Positions 16,207-23,503 of a stretch of DNA of 33,633 nt are shown here, one piece after another (position 1 is the stretch's first letter; the number at the start of each line of letters is the position of its first letter). Location of the stretch: the NCBI RefSeq assembly GCF_020742175.1, contig NZ_DYXM01000145.1, forward strand, positions 1 to 33,633. The letters run 5' to 3'. The DNA is from Dietzia timorensis (GTDB lineage: Bacteria > Actinomycetota > Actinomycetes > Mycobacteriales > Mycobacteriaceae). The notes beneath the pieces are model-generated. The model was not told where the DNA came from and did no database searches. It saw nothing but the letters and a program-made list of their open reading frames with translations. The translations under genes were made by a program, and so were the position numbers.

Positions 16207-16225
16207 GGGGCGCCGCGTCGGCGGG

Positions 16226-16231
16226 TATCAT
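16226..16231 (+). promoter_or_regulatory. -10-like TATCAT, leaderless DUF177 gene start
   Basis: TATCAT lies in the short gap after the sepIVA-like gene, 8 nt before the GTG at 16240. No Shine-Dalgarno sequence is obvious, which supports leaderless initiation. Confidence 0.45.
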
Positions 16232-16239
16232 CTGAAGGC

Positions 16240-16824
16240 GTGTCTGATAACGCCCGAAACTCAGCCCATACCCACGGCCACGGCCTGACGTTCGACACCC
16301 AGCGGCTGGGCACATCGCTCGGCACGATCGCGGACTGGCGCGACACCGTCGTCCTGACCGACGACATCGGGGTGGAGATGGTCAAGGTCCCCGCCGGGCG
16401 GGAGGTCGAGCTCGACCTCACCGTCTCTCGTGTCGAGGACGGCGTCTACGTCTCCGGCACTGCATCGGCCGAGGCCGTGGCGGAATGCGTCCGATGCCTC
16501 ACGGAACTGAGCCGCGACGCCACCGTCACACTTGGGGACCTGTATGCGGAACCGGGCAGCCCGTCCGCCGAGGCTGCGGAGGAGGAAGAGGTCCGGCTTC
16601 TCGACGACGGCCGCGTGGATCTCACCCAGGCACTCATCGACGGCTTTGGGCTGTCGTTCGAACTGGCGCCTACATGTGAATCGGTCACCGGGCGGCCGTG
16701 CCCGGACAACGATGTCCCCGCACCGGATGGGACCGCGGAAGACTGGGCCGAGAAGATCGACCCACGCTGGGCGGGGCTCGCCGAGAAGTTCGGCCGCGAT
16801 CCGGAAACCGGCGAAGAGAAGTAG
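16240..16824 (+). CDS. DUF177 / YceD-family protein
   Basis: Predicted 194 aa. DUF177 features are LTVSRVEDGVYVSGTASAEAVAECVRCLTEL (the central strand with the conserved C-x2-C) and a late DLTQALIDGFGLSFELAPTCESVTGRPC segment. The latter is a diverged form of the family's cysteine-containing C-terminal block. YceD proteins are linked to ribosome or 23S rRNA assembly and commonly precede rpmF and rnc. Here rpmF is absent: the 58-nt gap to rnc cannot hold it, as in mycobacteria. The GTG at 16240 is 8 nt after TATCAT. The N-terminus has a short His-rich stretch (HTHGHG) of unknown meaning. Confidence 0.85.
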   Translation: MSDNARNSAHTHGHGLTFDTQRLGTSLGTIADWRDTVVLTDDIGVEMVKVPAGREVELDLTVSRVEDGVYVSGTASAEAVAECVRCLTELSRDATVTLGDLYAEPGSPSAEAAEEEEVRLLDDGRVDLTQALIDGFGLSFELAPTCESVTGRPCPDNDVPAPDGTAEDWAEKIDPRWAGLAEKFGRDPETGEEK

Positions 16825-16882
16825 CACGGACCGCGCGGGCTCACGGCCGGCGCTTCGAACGAAAAGAAGGTAGTCGACAATC

Positions 16883-17611
16883 ATGGCAAAGTACGGGTCC
16901 GCCGAGGCCACGCCTCCCGAGGACGGCGCGTATACCGCGCTGTTCGAGGCCCTGGGCATCGAGATCGACCCGGGGCTGATGCAGCACGCCGTCACGCACC
17001 GCTCTTTCGCCTACGAGAACGGCGGCCTCCCGCACAACGAGCGCCTCGAATTCCTCGGCGACACCGTGCTCGGCCTGTCGGTCACGGAGTTCCTCTACGT
17101 CAATTACCCGGACCGCGCGGAGGGGGAGCTCGCCAAGATCCGCGCGAGCTTGGTCAATATGTACACCCTCGCCGAGGTCGCGCGGGAGCTCGGCGACGGG
17201 GGACTGGGCGCATACGTGCGGCTGGGCAAGGGCGAGGAGCTCACCGGCGGTCGCGACAAGCATTCGATTCTCGCCGACACCATGGAAGCCGTGTTCGGGG
17301 CGATCTACCTCGAGCACGGGCTCGAGCCGTCCCGCAAGGTCGTGCTCGATCTGCTCGGGCATCGCCTCCACGAGGCCCCGGAGATGGGTGCTGCGCTCGA
17401 CTGGAAGACGAGCCTGCAGGAGCTGTGCGCCGCCTCCGGGCACGGCGCACCCCGCTACCGGATCACCGATTCCGGCCCGGACCATGCCAAGGAGTTCACG
17501 GCCCAGGCTCTGGTGTCGGAAGTCGAAAGGGGTAGCGGCACCGGCCGCACCAAGAAGGAAGCCGAGCAGAAGGCTGCCGAGCAGGCGTATAAAAACCTTT
17601 CGGCCGGGTAG
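16883..17611 (+). CDS. rnc: Ribonuclease III
   Basis: Predicted 242 aa. It cleaves double-stranded RNA in rRNA maturation and mRNA turnover. The catalytic signature HNERLEFLGDTVLGLSVTE occupies residues 51-69. The second acidic pair is in KHSILADTMEAVFGAIYLEHG (about 125-145). A C-terminal dsRNA-binding domain begins near residue 165 (DWKTSLQELCAASGHGAPRY) and ends in TKKEAEQKAAEQAY. AAGAAGG lies about 10 nt before the ATG. mutM starts 12 nt after the stop, a pairing conserved across actinobacteria. Confidence 0.96.
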   Translation: MAKYGSAEATPPEDGAYTALFEALGIEIDPGLMQHAVTHRSFAYENGGLPHNERLEFLGDTVLGLSVTEFLYVNYPDRAEGELAKIRASLVNMYTLAEVARELGDGGLGAYVRLGKGEELTGGRDKHSILADTMEAVFGAIYLEHGLEPSRKVVLDLLGHRLHEAPEMGAALDWKTSLQELCAASGHGAPRYRITDSGPDHAKEFTAQALVSEVERGSGTGRTKKEAEQKAAEQAYKNLSAG

Positions 17612-17622
17612 CTGAGCGCGCG

Positions 17623-18552
17623 ATGCCCGAGCTTCCCGAGGTAGAGGTCGTCCGCCGGGGCCTCGCCGATCATGCCGTAGGTCGCAGGATCGATGCCGCC
17701 GCTTTCACCGGACATCGCGTCGCCCGCGGACACCCGGGCGGCGCAGAGGGCCTCGCCGACGAACTCGCCGGAGCCCGCATCCACTCGGCCGAGCGCCGCG
17801 GAAAATACCTGTGGCTCACCCTCGGCGACGGCGAACCCGAAGCCGGCGAGCGCGCCCTCGTCGTCCACCTGCGCATGTCCGGCCAGCTCCTCGTCGCCTC
17901 TCCCGAGCTTCCCGCCGCCCGGCACACCCATGCGCGCCTCCGACTGTCCGACGGCCAGGAGCTTCGCTTCATCGACCAACGCACCTTTGGATATATGACG
18001 ACGGAGACCCTCGTCCGCGACCCCCACGCGGCCCCCGCCGGACCTGCGCGAGTGGTGCCGGCGTCCATCGCTCACATCGCGCCGGACCCCTTCGAGGCCG
18101 CGTTCGACGTCCGCGCGACGGCTAAGCGGATGCGCTCGCGAGACGTCGAGATCAAGAGGCAGCTCCTCGAACAAACCCTGCTCTCGGGCATTGGCAACAT
18201 CTATGCAGACGAGGCCTTGTGGACCGCGCGCGTGCACGGACGACGCCTCGGTTCGCGGCTGACGCTCACGCGAGTCGTCGAGCTGATCGAGTCCGCTCGC
18301 GAGGTCATGGATCGGGCCCTCGACGCCGGCGGAACGAGCTTCGATGCGTTGTACGTCAACGTCAACGGCGACTCCGGTTACTTCGCGCGTTCACTGAATG
18401 CCTACGGGCGGCTCGGCGAACCGTGTCCGCGGTGCGGTGAGCCGATGTCCAAGGAAAGCATTGGGGGCCGGGGTTCCTATTACTGCCCTACGTGCCAGCC
18501 GGCGCCGCGAAAGCGGCGCGGGAAACCGGCCGAACGTACGATGAGGCCATGA
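17623..18552 (+). CDS. mutM: Formamidopyrimidine-DNA glycosylase
   Basis: Predicted 309 aa. This bifunctional glycosylase/AP lyase excises 8-oxoguanine and formamidopyrimidines. Pro2 and Glu3 of the N-terminal PELPEVE form the catalytic end, and Lys61 (RRGKYLWL) contacts the DNA backbone. The helix-two-turn-helix segment QTLLSGIGNIYADEALW and the C-terminal zinc finger (CPRC...CPTC) are intact. A basic tail (RKRRGKPAER) follows the finger. The stop overlaps the OsmC-family gene start by 4 nt (ATGA). With MutT1 and the OsmC protein nearby, the locus has several oxidative-damage functions, but no direct link is shown. Confidence 0.96.
   Translation: MPELPEVEVVRRGLADHAVGRRIDAAAFTGHRVARGHPGGAEGLADELAGARIHSAERRGKYLWLTLGDGEPEAGERALVVHLRMSGQLLVASPELPAARHTHARLRLSDGQELRFIDQRTFGYMTTETLVRDPHAAPAGPARVVPASIAHIAPDPFEAAFDVRATAKRMRSRDVEIKRQLLEQTLLSGIGNIYADEALWTARVHGRRLGSRLTLTRVVELIESAREVMDRALDAGGTSFDALYVNVNGDSGYFARSLNAYGRLGEPCPRCGEPMSKESIGGRGSYYCPTCQPAPRKRRGKPAERTMRP
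18537..18542 (+). promoter_or_regulatory. -10-like TACGAT before the OsmC-family gene
   Basis: TACGAT inside the mutM 3' end is 6 nt before the ATG at 18549. It could give a stress-responsive message separate from mutM; this is inference from spacing only. Confidence 0.4.
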
Positions 18553-18998
18553 CTTCTAGCGACGTTTCCCAGCCTGCCGCCGCCGAATTGTGGGTCGAGC
18601 GCACAGGAAGTGCCAGGTTCACCGGTAAGTCCTCACGCGGGGCGGAGGTGCGGGTCGGTCGGGACACGGTGGAGGGAGCGTTCACGCCAGGCGAACTGCT
18701 CAAGATCGCGCTCGCCGCGTGCACGGCGATGAGCGCCGACGGTCCGCTCGAGCGGCGCCTCGGCGAGGACTTTTCCGGGACCGTTCGCGTGTCCGGCGCG
18801 GCCGACCGGGAGCAGGAACGCTATCCCCACCTCGACGAAGTTTTCGAACTCGACCTCGCCGAATTCTCCGACGCCGACCGCGAGAAGATCCGCACCATCG
18901 CCACACGCGCGATCGACCGGGCCTGCACGGTGGGCAGGACCCTCAAGGCCGGGACCGAAATCGACCTGAGTTTTGACGACTCCGGTGCGGAGGCATAG
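18549..18998 (+). CDS. OsmC-family peroxiredoxin-like protein
   Basis: Predicted 149 aa. OsmC/Ohr proteins reduce organic hydroperoxides using two cysteines. Here Cys58 (IALAACTAMS) and Cys126 (DRACTVGRTLKAG) occupy the expected positions. The GAEVRVGRD...FTPGELLKIALAAC stretch is typical of the Rv2923c-like actinobacterial subgroup at the same locus. The ATG at 18549 overlaps the mutM stop by 4 nt, and TACGAT lies 6 nt upstream. The open frame continues upstream inside mutM and is not part of the gene. The substrate is unknown. Confidence 0.88.
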   Translation: MTSSDVSQPAAAELWVERTGSARFTGKSSRGAEVRVGRDTVEGAFTPGELLKIALAACTAMSADGPLERRLGEDFSGTVRVSGAADREQERYPHLDEVFELDLAEFSDADREKIRTIATRAIDRACTVGRTLKAGTEIDLSFDDSGAEA

Positions 18999-19003
18999 CG
19001 GCG

Positions 19004-19282
19004 ATGGGCGAGACACAACGGTTGACGGCGTGGGTGCATGGTCACGTCCAGGGGGTCGGTTTTCGTTGGTGGACGCGTAGTCGCGCCCTCGAGCTGGGGC
19101 TGGTCGGCCATGCCACGAACAAACCCGATGGCCGCGTGTGCGTCGTCGCCGAAGGGCCGCGGCCCGCCCTTGATCAGCTCGTCGAGTGGCTCCGCAGCGG
19201 CGACACGCCCGGACAGGTGAGCACCGTGGTCGAAGACTTCGATCCACCACGTGGAGGACTCGACGGTTTCGTCGAACGATAG
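19004..19282 (+). CDS. acyP: Acylphosphatase
   Basis: Predicted 92 aa, the standard size. It hydrolyses carboxyl-phosphate bonds of acylphosphates. The phosphate-binding loop is VHGHVQGVGFRWW with catalytic Arg21, and Asn39 is in GHATNKPDGRV; both are conserved. The start is 6 nt after the OsmC gene stop, and CGGAGG lies about 13 nt upstream inside that gene. In M. tuberculosis acyP is directly followed by smc; here four other genes intervene. Confidence 0.95.
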   Translation: MGETQRLTAWVHGHVQGVGFRWWTRSRALELGLVGHATNKPDGRVCVVAEGPRPALDQLVEWLRSGDTPGQVSTVVEDFDPPRGGLDGFVER

Positions 19283-19317
19283 GGCCTGAGCCGAGGCGTC
19301 GATGGCCCGCCACCGCC

Positions 19318-19323
19318 TACACT
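19318..19323 (+). promoter_or_regulatory. -10-like TACACT for the ATP-grasp/DUF350 operon
   Basis: The 82-nt gap after acyP contains TACACT. A transcript starting near 19330 would have a leader of about 35 nt with a GAGGAAG ribosome site. This is the likely promoter of the three-gene module; no clear -35 was seen. Confidence 0.4.
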
Positions 19324-19364
19324 GGACGAAGAGTAACGACCCGCGAGGACGAGGAAGCCGGTAC

Positions 19365-20111
19365 GTGACCGACCCGCACAACCCCGACAACGGTGGCCAC
19401 AGGCCCGACAATCCCGATAGCACCGCCGGTGATGGTGCCGCGCCCGCCGGCCCGAACGGCGAGCAGGAGCGCAGCCCGCTGGAGAACCTGCGCGCCAACA
19501 AACCGGACTCGGCGCGGTCGCGCCATGAACGGAACATCCGGCGTCAGACACCCGAAAGTGCGGTGCGGCGGGAACCGACGCTGGCCGAGTCCCGCGAACG
19601 CGACCGCGTGCGCAAGGAGGCCGAGCGCGCCGCGCGGTTTCAGGCGCAGGAGGATCAGCGCAACGAGGAAAAGCGAAGGCGCCGGAAGACCTATCTGATT
19701 TCCGGCGGCGTGGGGCTCGGCCTCGTGGCGATCCTCGCCGCCACGTATATGTCCTCTGCCGGCGGGGGCGGCGCGGATTATGAATCCGCCCAGTGCGTGA
19801 ATGAGGACAACGTCGTCGTCGACGATCAGATCTGCGAGAACGCGAACGAAGAGCGCAGCGGCCCCGGCGGGATGTTCTTCTTCCTCGTCGGTGGCAGCTC
19901 GTACCGCTACTCCTATGGCTCCAACGCTCCTGTGGGTGCCCCTGCCAACGGAGCCTCGACCCCGCAGTCCGGGAAGTCCTACTCGACGGGTAATGGCCGC
20001 GAGGTGACGAACAGCGGAAAGACGGGCGGTCCGGTCAGCCGTGGCGGTCTCGGGTCGTCCTCGGGGTCGAAGGGGTCTTCCGGGGGCAAGGGCTTTTCCA
20101 GCGGCGGCTAG
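19365..20111 (+). CDS. Single-TM protein with Gly/Ser-rich tail (YgiB/DUF1190-like), ATP-grasp operon member
   Basis: Predicted 248 aa. Residues 1-108 are hydrophilic and charged, with a basic helix rich in Arg and Glu (about 68-108) ending in KRRRRK. One membrane segment (about 109-131, YLISGGVGLGLVAILAATYM) follows, then a C-terminal domain with two cysteines, Cys144 and Cys157 (SAQCVNEDN and DDQICEN). A Tyr/Ser/Gly-rich stretch follows, and the last 25 residues are Gly/Ser (VSRGGLGSSSGS...GGKGFSSGG). The positive-inside rule puts the C-terminus outside. The Cys-containing core and Gly-rich end resemble YgiB/YjfM (DUF1190), which accompany GSPS-like ligases in E. coli; similarity is by eye. 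GTG at 19365 has GAGGAAG 7 nt upstream. An alternative start at 19302 has no such site. Confidence 0.7.
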   Translation: MTDPHNPDNGGHRPDNPDSTAGDGAAPAGPNGEQERSPLENLRANKPDSARSRHERNIRRQTPESAVRREPTLAESRERDRVRKEAERAARFQAQEDQRNEEKRRRRKTYLISGGVGLGLVAILAATYMSSAGGGGADYESAQCVNEDNVVVDDQICENANEERSGPGGMFFFLVGGSSYRYSYGSNAPVGAPANGASTPQSGKSYSTGNGREVTNSGKTGGPVSRGGLGSSSGSKGSSGGKGFSSGG

Positions 20112-20175
20112 CGATCGCGCATCGCCCGGGGCGCAGAGTACGTCCGACGTCATACGTGAAAAAGGGAGCAAGCAC

Positions 20176-21342
20176 ATGCGCAGGGTGCAGGGCCGAGCCC
20201 GAGCCAATTGGCGAGGCATTACCGAACAGCAGGGCCTGATTTTCAATACCCCGGGGCGCGATAAGCACGGCGCGCGGAGGGAGTACTGGGACGAGTCGGT
20301 GCACTACGAGTTCGACATGGACGAAGTGCTTGCGCTCGAGACGCAGGTCGAGCTGATGCATTCGATGTGCCTCGAAGCAGTCGAGCACGTGATCCTCACC
20401 GAACGATTCGCCGATTTCGGGATTCCCGAATATGCGTGGGAGGCGATCGCCGCCTCGTGGCGCCGCGGAGACCCGCACGTTTACGGGCGATTCGATTTTC
20501 GCTACGACGGCAGCGGGCCGGCGAAGCTGCTCGAGTACAACGCAGATACCCCCACCTCGTTGCTCGAGGCGGCGATCCTGCAGTGGTACTGGAAACAAGA
20601 CGCGTTTCCGGACGCCGATCAGTGGAATTCGCTACATGAAGCCCTGGTCGCGCGGTGGGCCGGGATCAAGAGCCAATTGCCGGCAGACGACCTCTACTTT
20701 TGTTGGTCCGGCGCCGATCCCACGGGCGAGGACCACATGACTACTGCGTATCTGCAGGAGACCGCAGCCGAGGCTGGTTTCTCCACCGTCGGCCTCGAGA
20801 TCGAGCAGGTGGGCTGGGATAGCGAGCTGCGGCGGTTCACCGATCTCGAGCTCGGGCCGATGGAAAACGTGTTCAAGCTGTACCCGTGGGAATGGGCGCT
20901 CGAAGATGAATTCGGTCGGCACATGGTCGCGGAACTCCCGAAGACGTTGTGGGTCGAACCGCTATGGAAGGCAATCCTGTCGAACAAGGCCATTCTTGCG
21001 ATCCTGTGGGAGATGTACCCGGGCCACCCGAACCTTCTGCCCACCTTTATCGACGACCCCGGGATGCTCACCGAGTACGTCCGCAAGCCGAAGCTCGGTC
21101 GCGAGGGGGCGAACCTGTCCATCGTCGGCGCCGGAATGGATACCGAAACCACCGGCGTTTACGGCCGTGAGGGCTACGTCTACCAGCTGTTCGACCCGTT
21201 GCCGGAGTTCGACGGCTACCGGCCGGTGCTCGGCACCTGGGTGGTGGGCGACGAATCGGTGGGGCTGGGGATCCGTGAGACCGCCGGCCTGATCACCGAC
21301 GACGGTGCCTCATTCATCCCGCACATCATCCCCGACCCGTAG
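20176..21342 (+). CDS. Glutathionylspermidine-synthase-like ATP-grasp ligase (YgiC/YjfC type)
   Basis: Predicted 388 aa, nearly the length of E. coli YgiC (about 386). It has no N-terminal amidase domain, unlike bifunctional Gsp. Visible family features are RFDFRYDGSGPAKLLEYNADTPTSLLEAA (residues 105-133), WSGADPTGEDHMTTAYLQ (177-194), LWVEPLWKAILSNKAILAILWEM (258-280) and YVRKPKLGREGANLSIV (301-317). The last has the Lys/Arg cluster expected to hold ATP phosphates, and the ending GTWVVGDESVGLGIRE plus TDDGASFIPHII follows. The fold forms amide bonds through an acyl phosphate; Gsp joins glutathione to spermidine. Mycobacteriales generally use mycothiol, so the natural substrates here are unlikely to include glutathione (inference). 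GGGAG is 7 nt before the ATG. It lies between the TM partner and the DUF350 gene. Confidence 0.88.
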   Translation: MRRVQGRARANWRGITEQQGLIFNTPGRDKHGARREYWDESVHYEFDMDEVLALETQVELMHSMCLEAVEHVILTERFADFGIPEYAWEAIAASWRRGDPHVYGRFDFRYDGSGPAKLLEYNADTPTSLLEAAILQWYWKQDAFPDADQWNSLHEALVARWAGIKSQLPADDLYFCWSGADPTGEDHMTTAYLQETAAEAGFSTVGLEIEQVGWDSELRRFTDLELGPMENVFKLYPWEWALEDEFGRHMVAELPKTLWVEPLWKAILSNKAILAILWEMYPGHPNLLPTFIDDPGMLTEYVRKPKLGREGANLSIVGAGMDTETTGVYGREGYVYQLFDPLPEFDGYRPVLGTWVVGDESVGLGIRETAGLITDDGASFIPHIIPDP

Positions 21343-21397
21343 TTTTTCCGTAAGCCGCTCCCTCCCGATACCCGACGACCCGCGAAAGGCCACCACT

Positions 21398-21850
21398 GTG
21401 ACCTCGTACCTCGCCCTGTCCGCGCCAGACCTTTCCGGTGTGCCCGAGGGCATTGCCGCCATCGTTCTCTACGCCCTTCTCGGCCTCGTGCTGATGGTGC
21501 TCGCGTTCTACGTGATCGATTGGACCACGCCCGGCAAGCTGCGCGACTTCGTGCGCGGTGGCTACCCGAACGCGGCGCTGATTACCTCGTCCGGGCTCCT
21601 CGCCATGGCACTGGTCGTGGTCGTGGCGATCTGGCAATCATTCGGCGACCTGGGCACCGGGCTCGCCACCGCAGCGATCTACGGCGTCGTCGGAATCGTG
21701 GTTCAGGCCCTCGCCGTGCGGTTCCTCGAGCTGGTCGTCAATATCAACATCGGCGAATCCCTGAAGCGCGAGGCATTCACGTCCGAGGCGTGGGTTGTCG
21801 CCGGGGCGCACGTCGCAATCGGGCTCGTGGTGGCCGCGTCGATCAGCTGA
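21398..21850 (+). CDS. DUF350 (YjfL-type) four-TM membrane protein
   Basis: Predicted 150 aa with four hydrophobic segments, at about 20-42, 58-80, 90-112 and 128-149. The conserved loop YVIDWTTPGKLRDFVRGGYPNAA after TM1 is the hallmark of DUF350/YjfL. GIVVQALAVRFLELVVNINIGESLKR is the third/fourth segment loop. The family's function is unknown; it repeatedly occurs next to GSPS-like ATP-grasp genes. GTG at 21398 follows AAAGG by 8 nt. The in-frame open region upstream to 21305 overlaps the ligase gene. The stop abuts the stop of the convergent permease with no base between. Confidence 0.85.
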   Translation: MTSYLALSAPDLSGVPEGIAAIVLYALLGLVLMVLAFYVIDWTTPGKLRDFVRGGYPNAALITSSGLLAMALVVVVAIWQSFGDLGTGLATAAIYGVVGIVVQALAVRFLELVVNINIGESLKREAFTSEAWVVAGAHVAIGLVVAASIS

Positions 21851-23428
21851 TCAATCCTGGACCTCGTCCGCGACCAGGTCCGGCGAAGCCGGGAGATGTC
21901 GCTCGAAGTAGTCGGCCCGAAACGCCGGCAACATGCGGCGCGACCACCACAGAAGCGGCAACCCGAGGACCATTCCACCGACGCCCAAGCTGAACACCGC
22001 GCCTACCTCGACGCCGAGACCCGGGATACGCCAGACCCCTTCGCCGAAATCCGGGTCGAACGACGCGATCGCCGTCCACGCAGAGGCAGCCAGTAGCAGC
22101 ACCCCGCCGATCGAGGGAAGGACGACGCGGCGAAAGTCGATGCCTCCGGCCCTCGCGTGTTCTGCTCGGAGCCGGGATCCCGAATACAGCCGGGCCGAGG
22201 CGAGAGCAGTGAGCCCGTAATAGAACCCGATCGCCACGCCGCAGGCAGCGACGGCATCGAGCACCATCCCGCCCCCGCCGAAGAGATCCATCGCCACATA
22301 AAGCGCGGCCGAAAGCAGACCCATGGTCCATGTGGACACATTCGGGGTCGCGAAGCGGGGATGGGCCTTACCGAAAGACTTGGGCAGAGCACCGTGGAAG
22401 GCCATCGCGAACGTCGTTCGCGCTGTGGGGAGGATGGTCGTCTGCGTCGATGCCGTGGCCGAGGTGAGCACCATGATGACGAGCGCGGCGACCGCGATCT
22501 GTCCGGCGATCGAATCGCCGAACACCGCGCTACCGAGCGCCGCGACAACGTCGTCGGCATTTTCGGGATTGGCGAGTCCGAGACCATTGACCCCGACGCC
22601 CGCGAAAGCCTGCGCGGCGACTGTAAACAGCACATACACCGACACGAGGATGACGGTGGAGCACACGGCGGCCAGGCCTGGAGTGCGCTGCGAGTCCTTC
22701 GTTTCCTCGTTGACGGAGAGCACCGAGTCCCAGCCCCAGTAGATGAACACCATGAGCAGGATGCCGGTGACGAGATCGGTGGGGTCGGAGACCGCGAAGG
22801 GATTGAACCAATCCCAGCTCACCGGCTGCGACTGCGGCAAAGCGGTTCCGTTGTAGACCCGGATGAGCGCGGCGACGGCAAACCCGAGGAGGACGACGGT
22901 TTCGATCACCACGAGGACGACCTGCAACTTCGCCGTCAACAAGATGCCACGTACCGCGAGCCACGTGAGACACAGGATAAAACCCACGCCGAGAAGGAGA
23001 ACCGCGGGATGGTGCGGATCGGATCCGATATCAGAACCGAGCAGAATGAAGGTGTACTGCGAGGCGACCTGTGCCAGCGAGGCCATGACGAGAACATCGG
23101 CGACGACGATGGCCCACCCCGCCATCCAACCCCACGGAATTCCGAACGCCCGGGACACCCACACGAACGAGGTCCCGGCATCGGGTTCGGCCCTATTGAG
23201 GGCGTCGTACCCGAACGCCGCGAACAACACCGGCACGAAGGCGAGCAACACGACCACCGGCGCCTGCCACGCGACCGCGGCGGCGACGAACCCCAGTGTC
23301 GCGGCGATGGAGTACGCGGGACCAGTAGATGCGACTCCGATGGATACGGAGTCGACGAAACCAAGTGCTCCCTTGCGCAGGCCTTTTTCGCCACGGGCCG
23401 AAGCGGTGGAACGGGATTCTGAGGTCAC
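21851..23428 (-). CDS. APC-superfamily amino acid/polyamine-type permease
   Basis: Predicted 525 aa with about 12 hydrophobic segments. The first helix carries SIGVASTGPAYSIAATLG, the unwound GxG-like substrate site of APC transporters. Later segments include FVWVSRAFGIPWGWMAGW, VFIYWGWDSVLSVNEETKDSQRTPG and TASTQTTILPTARTTFAMAFHGALP, all typical of the family. The substrate cannot be read from the sequence; amino acid or polyamine is the class expectation. GTG at 23428 is 8 nt after TAGTGT on this strand; an in-frame GTG at 23440 is also possible. It is divergent from smc with 75 nt between starts, and convergent with DUF350. Confidence 0.88.
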   Translation of the reverse strand: MTSESRSTASARGEKGLRKGALGFVDSVSIGVASTGPAYSIAATLGFVAAAVAWQAPVVVLLAFVPVLFAAFGYDALNRAEPDAGTSFVWVSRAFGIPWGWMAGWAIVVADVLVMASLAQVASQYTFILLGSDIGSDPHHPAVLLLGVGFILCLTWLAVRGILLTAKLQVVLVVIETVVLLGFAVAALIRVYNGTALPQSQPVSWDWFNPFAVSDPTDLVTGILLMVFIYWGWDSVLSVNEETKDSQRTPGLAAVCSTVILVSVYVLFTVAAQAFAGVGVNGLGLANPENADDVVAALGSAVFGDSIAGQIAVAALVIMVLTSATASTQTTILPTARTTFAMAFHGALPKSFGKAHPRFATPNVSTWTMGLLSAALYVAMDLFGGGGMVLDAVAACGVAIGFYYGLTALASARLYSGSRLRAEHARAGGIDFRRVVLPSIGGVLLLAASAWTAIASFDPDFGEGVWRIPGLGVEVGAVFSLGVGGMVLGLPLLWWSRRMLPAFRADYFERHLPASPDLVADEVQD

Positions 23429-23436
23429 GACCGAAA

Positions 23437-23442
23437 ACACTA
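23437..23442 (-). promoter_or_regulatory. -10-like TAGTGT, leaderless permease start
   Basis: Read on the minus strand, TAGTGT is 8 nt before the GTG at 23428. It supports that start over the in-frame GTG at 23440, which overlaps the hexamer. Confidence 0.4.
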
Positions 23443-23489
23443 TCGGCCGAAAGGACAGACAAAAAGACCAAGGCCCGAAGCCCGTCGCT

Positions 23490-23495
23490 TAGGAT
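23490..23495 (+). promoter_or_regulatory. -10-like TAGGAT, leaderless smc start
   Basis: TAGGAT is 8 nt before the smc GTG, within the 75-nt divergent region shared with the permease. There is no purine-rich ribosome site between it and the start. Confidence 0.45.
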
Positions 23496-23503
23496 GGACG
23501 ACT

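Noticed and set aside
16825..16882. Possible rpmF (ribosomal protein L32) between the DUF177 gene and rnc
   Set aside because: The gap is only 58 nt and encodes nothing like L32; rpmF must lie elsewhere.
21841..21852. Palindrome GATCAGCTGATC at the touching stops, considered as a bidirectional terminator
   Set aside because: It is short, loopless and not followed by T-runs on either strand; probably chance around two TGA stops.
22157..23422. Open plus-strand frame of 421 codons
   Set aside because: It is antisense to the permease, which has clear transmembrane segments and APC motifs; the plus-strand product is hydrophilic shadow sequence.
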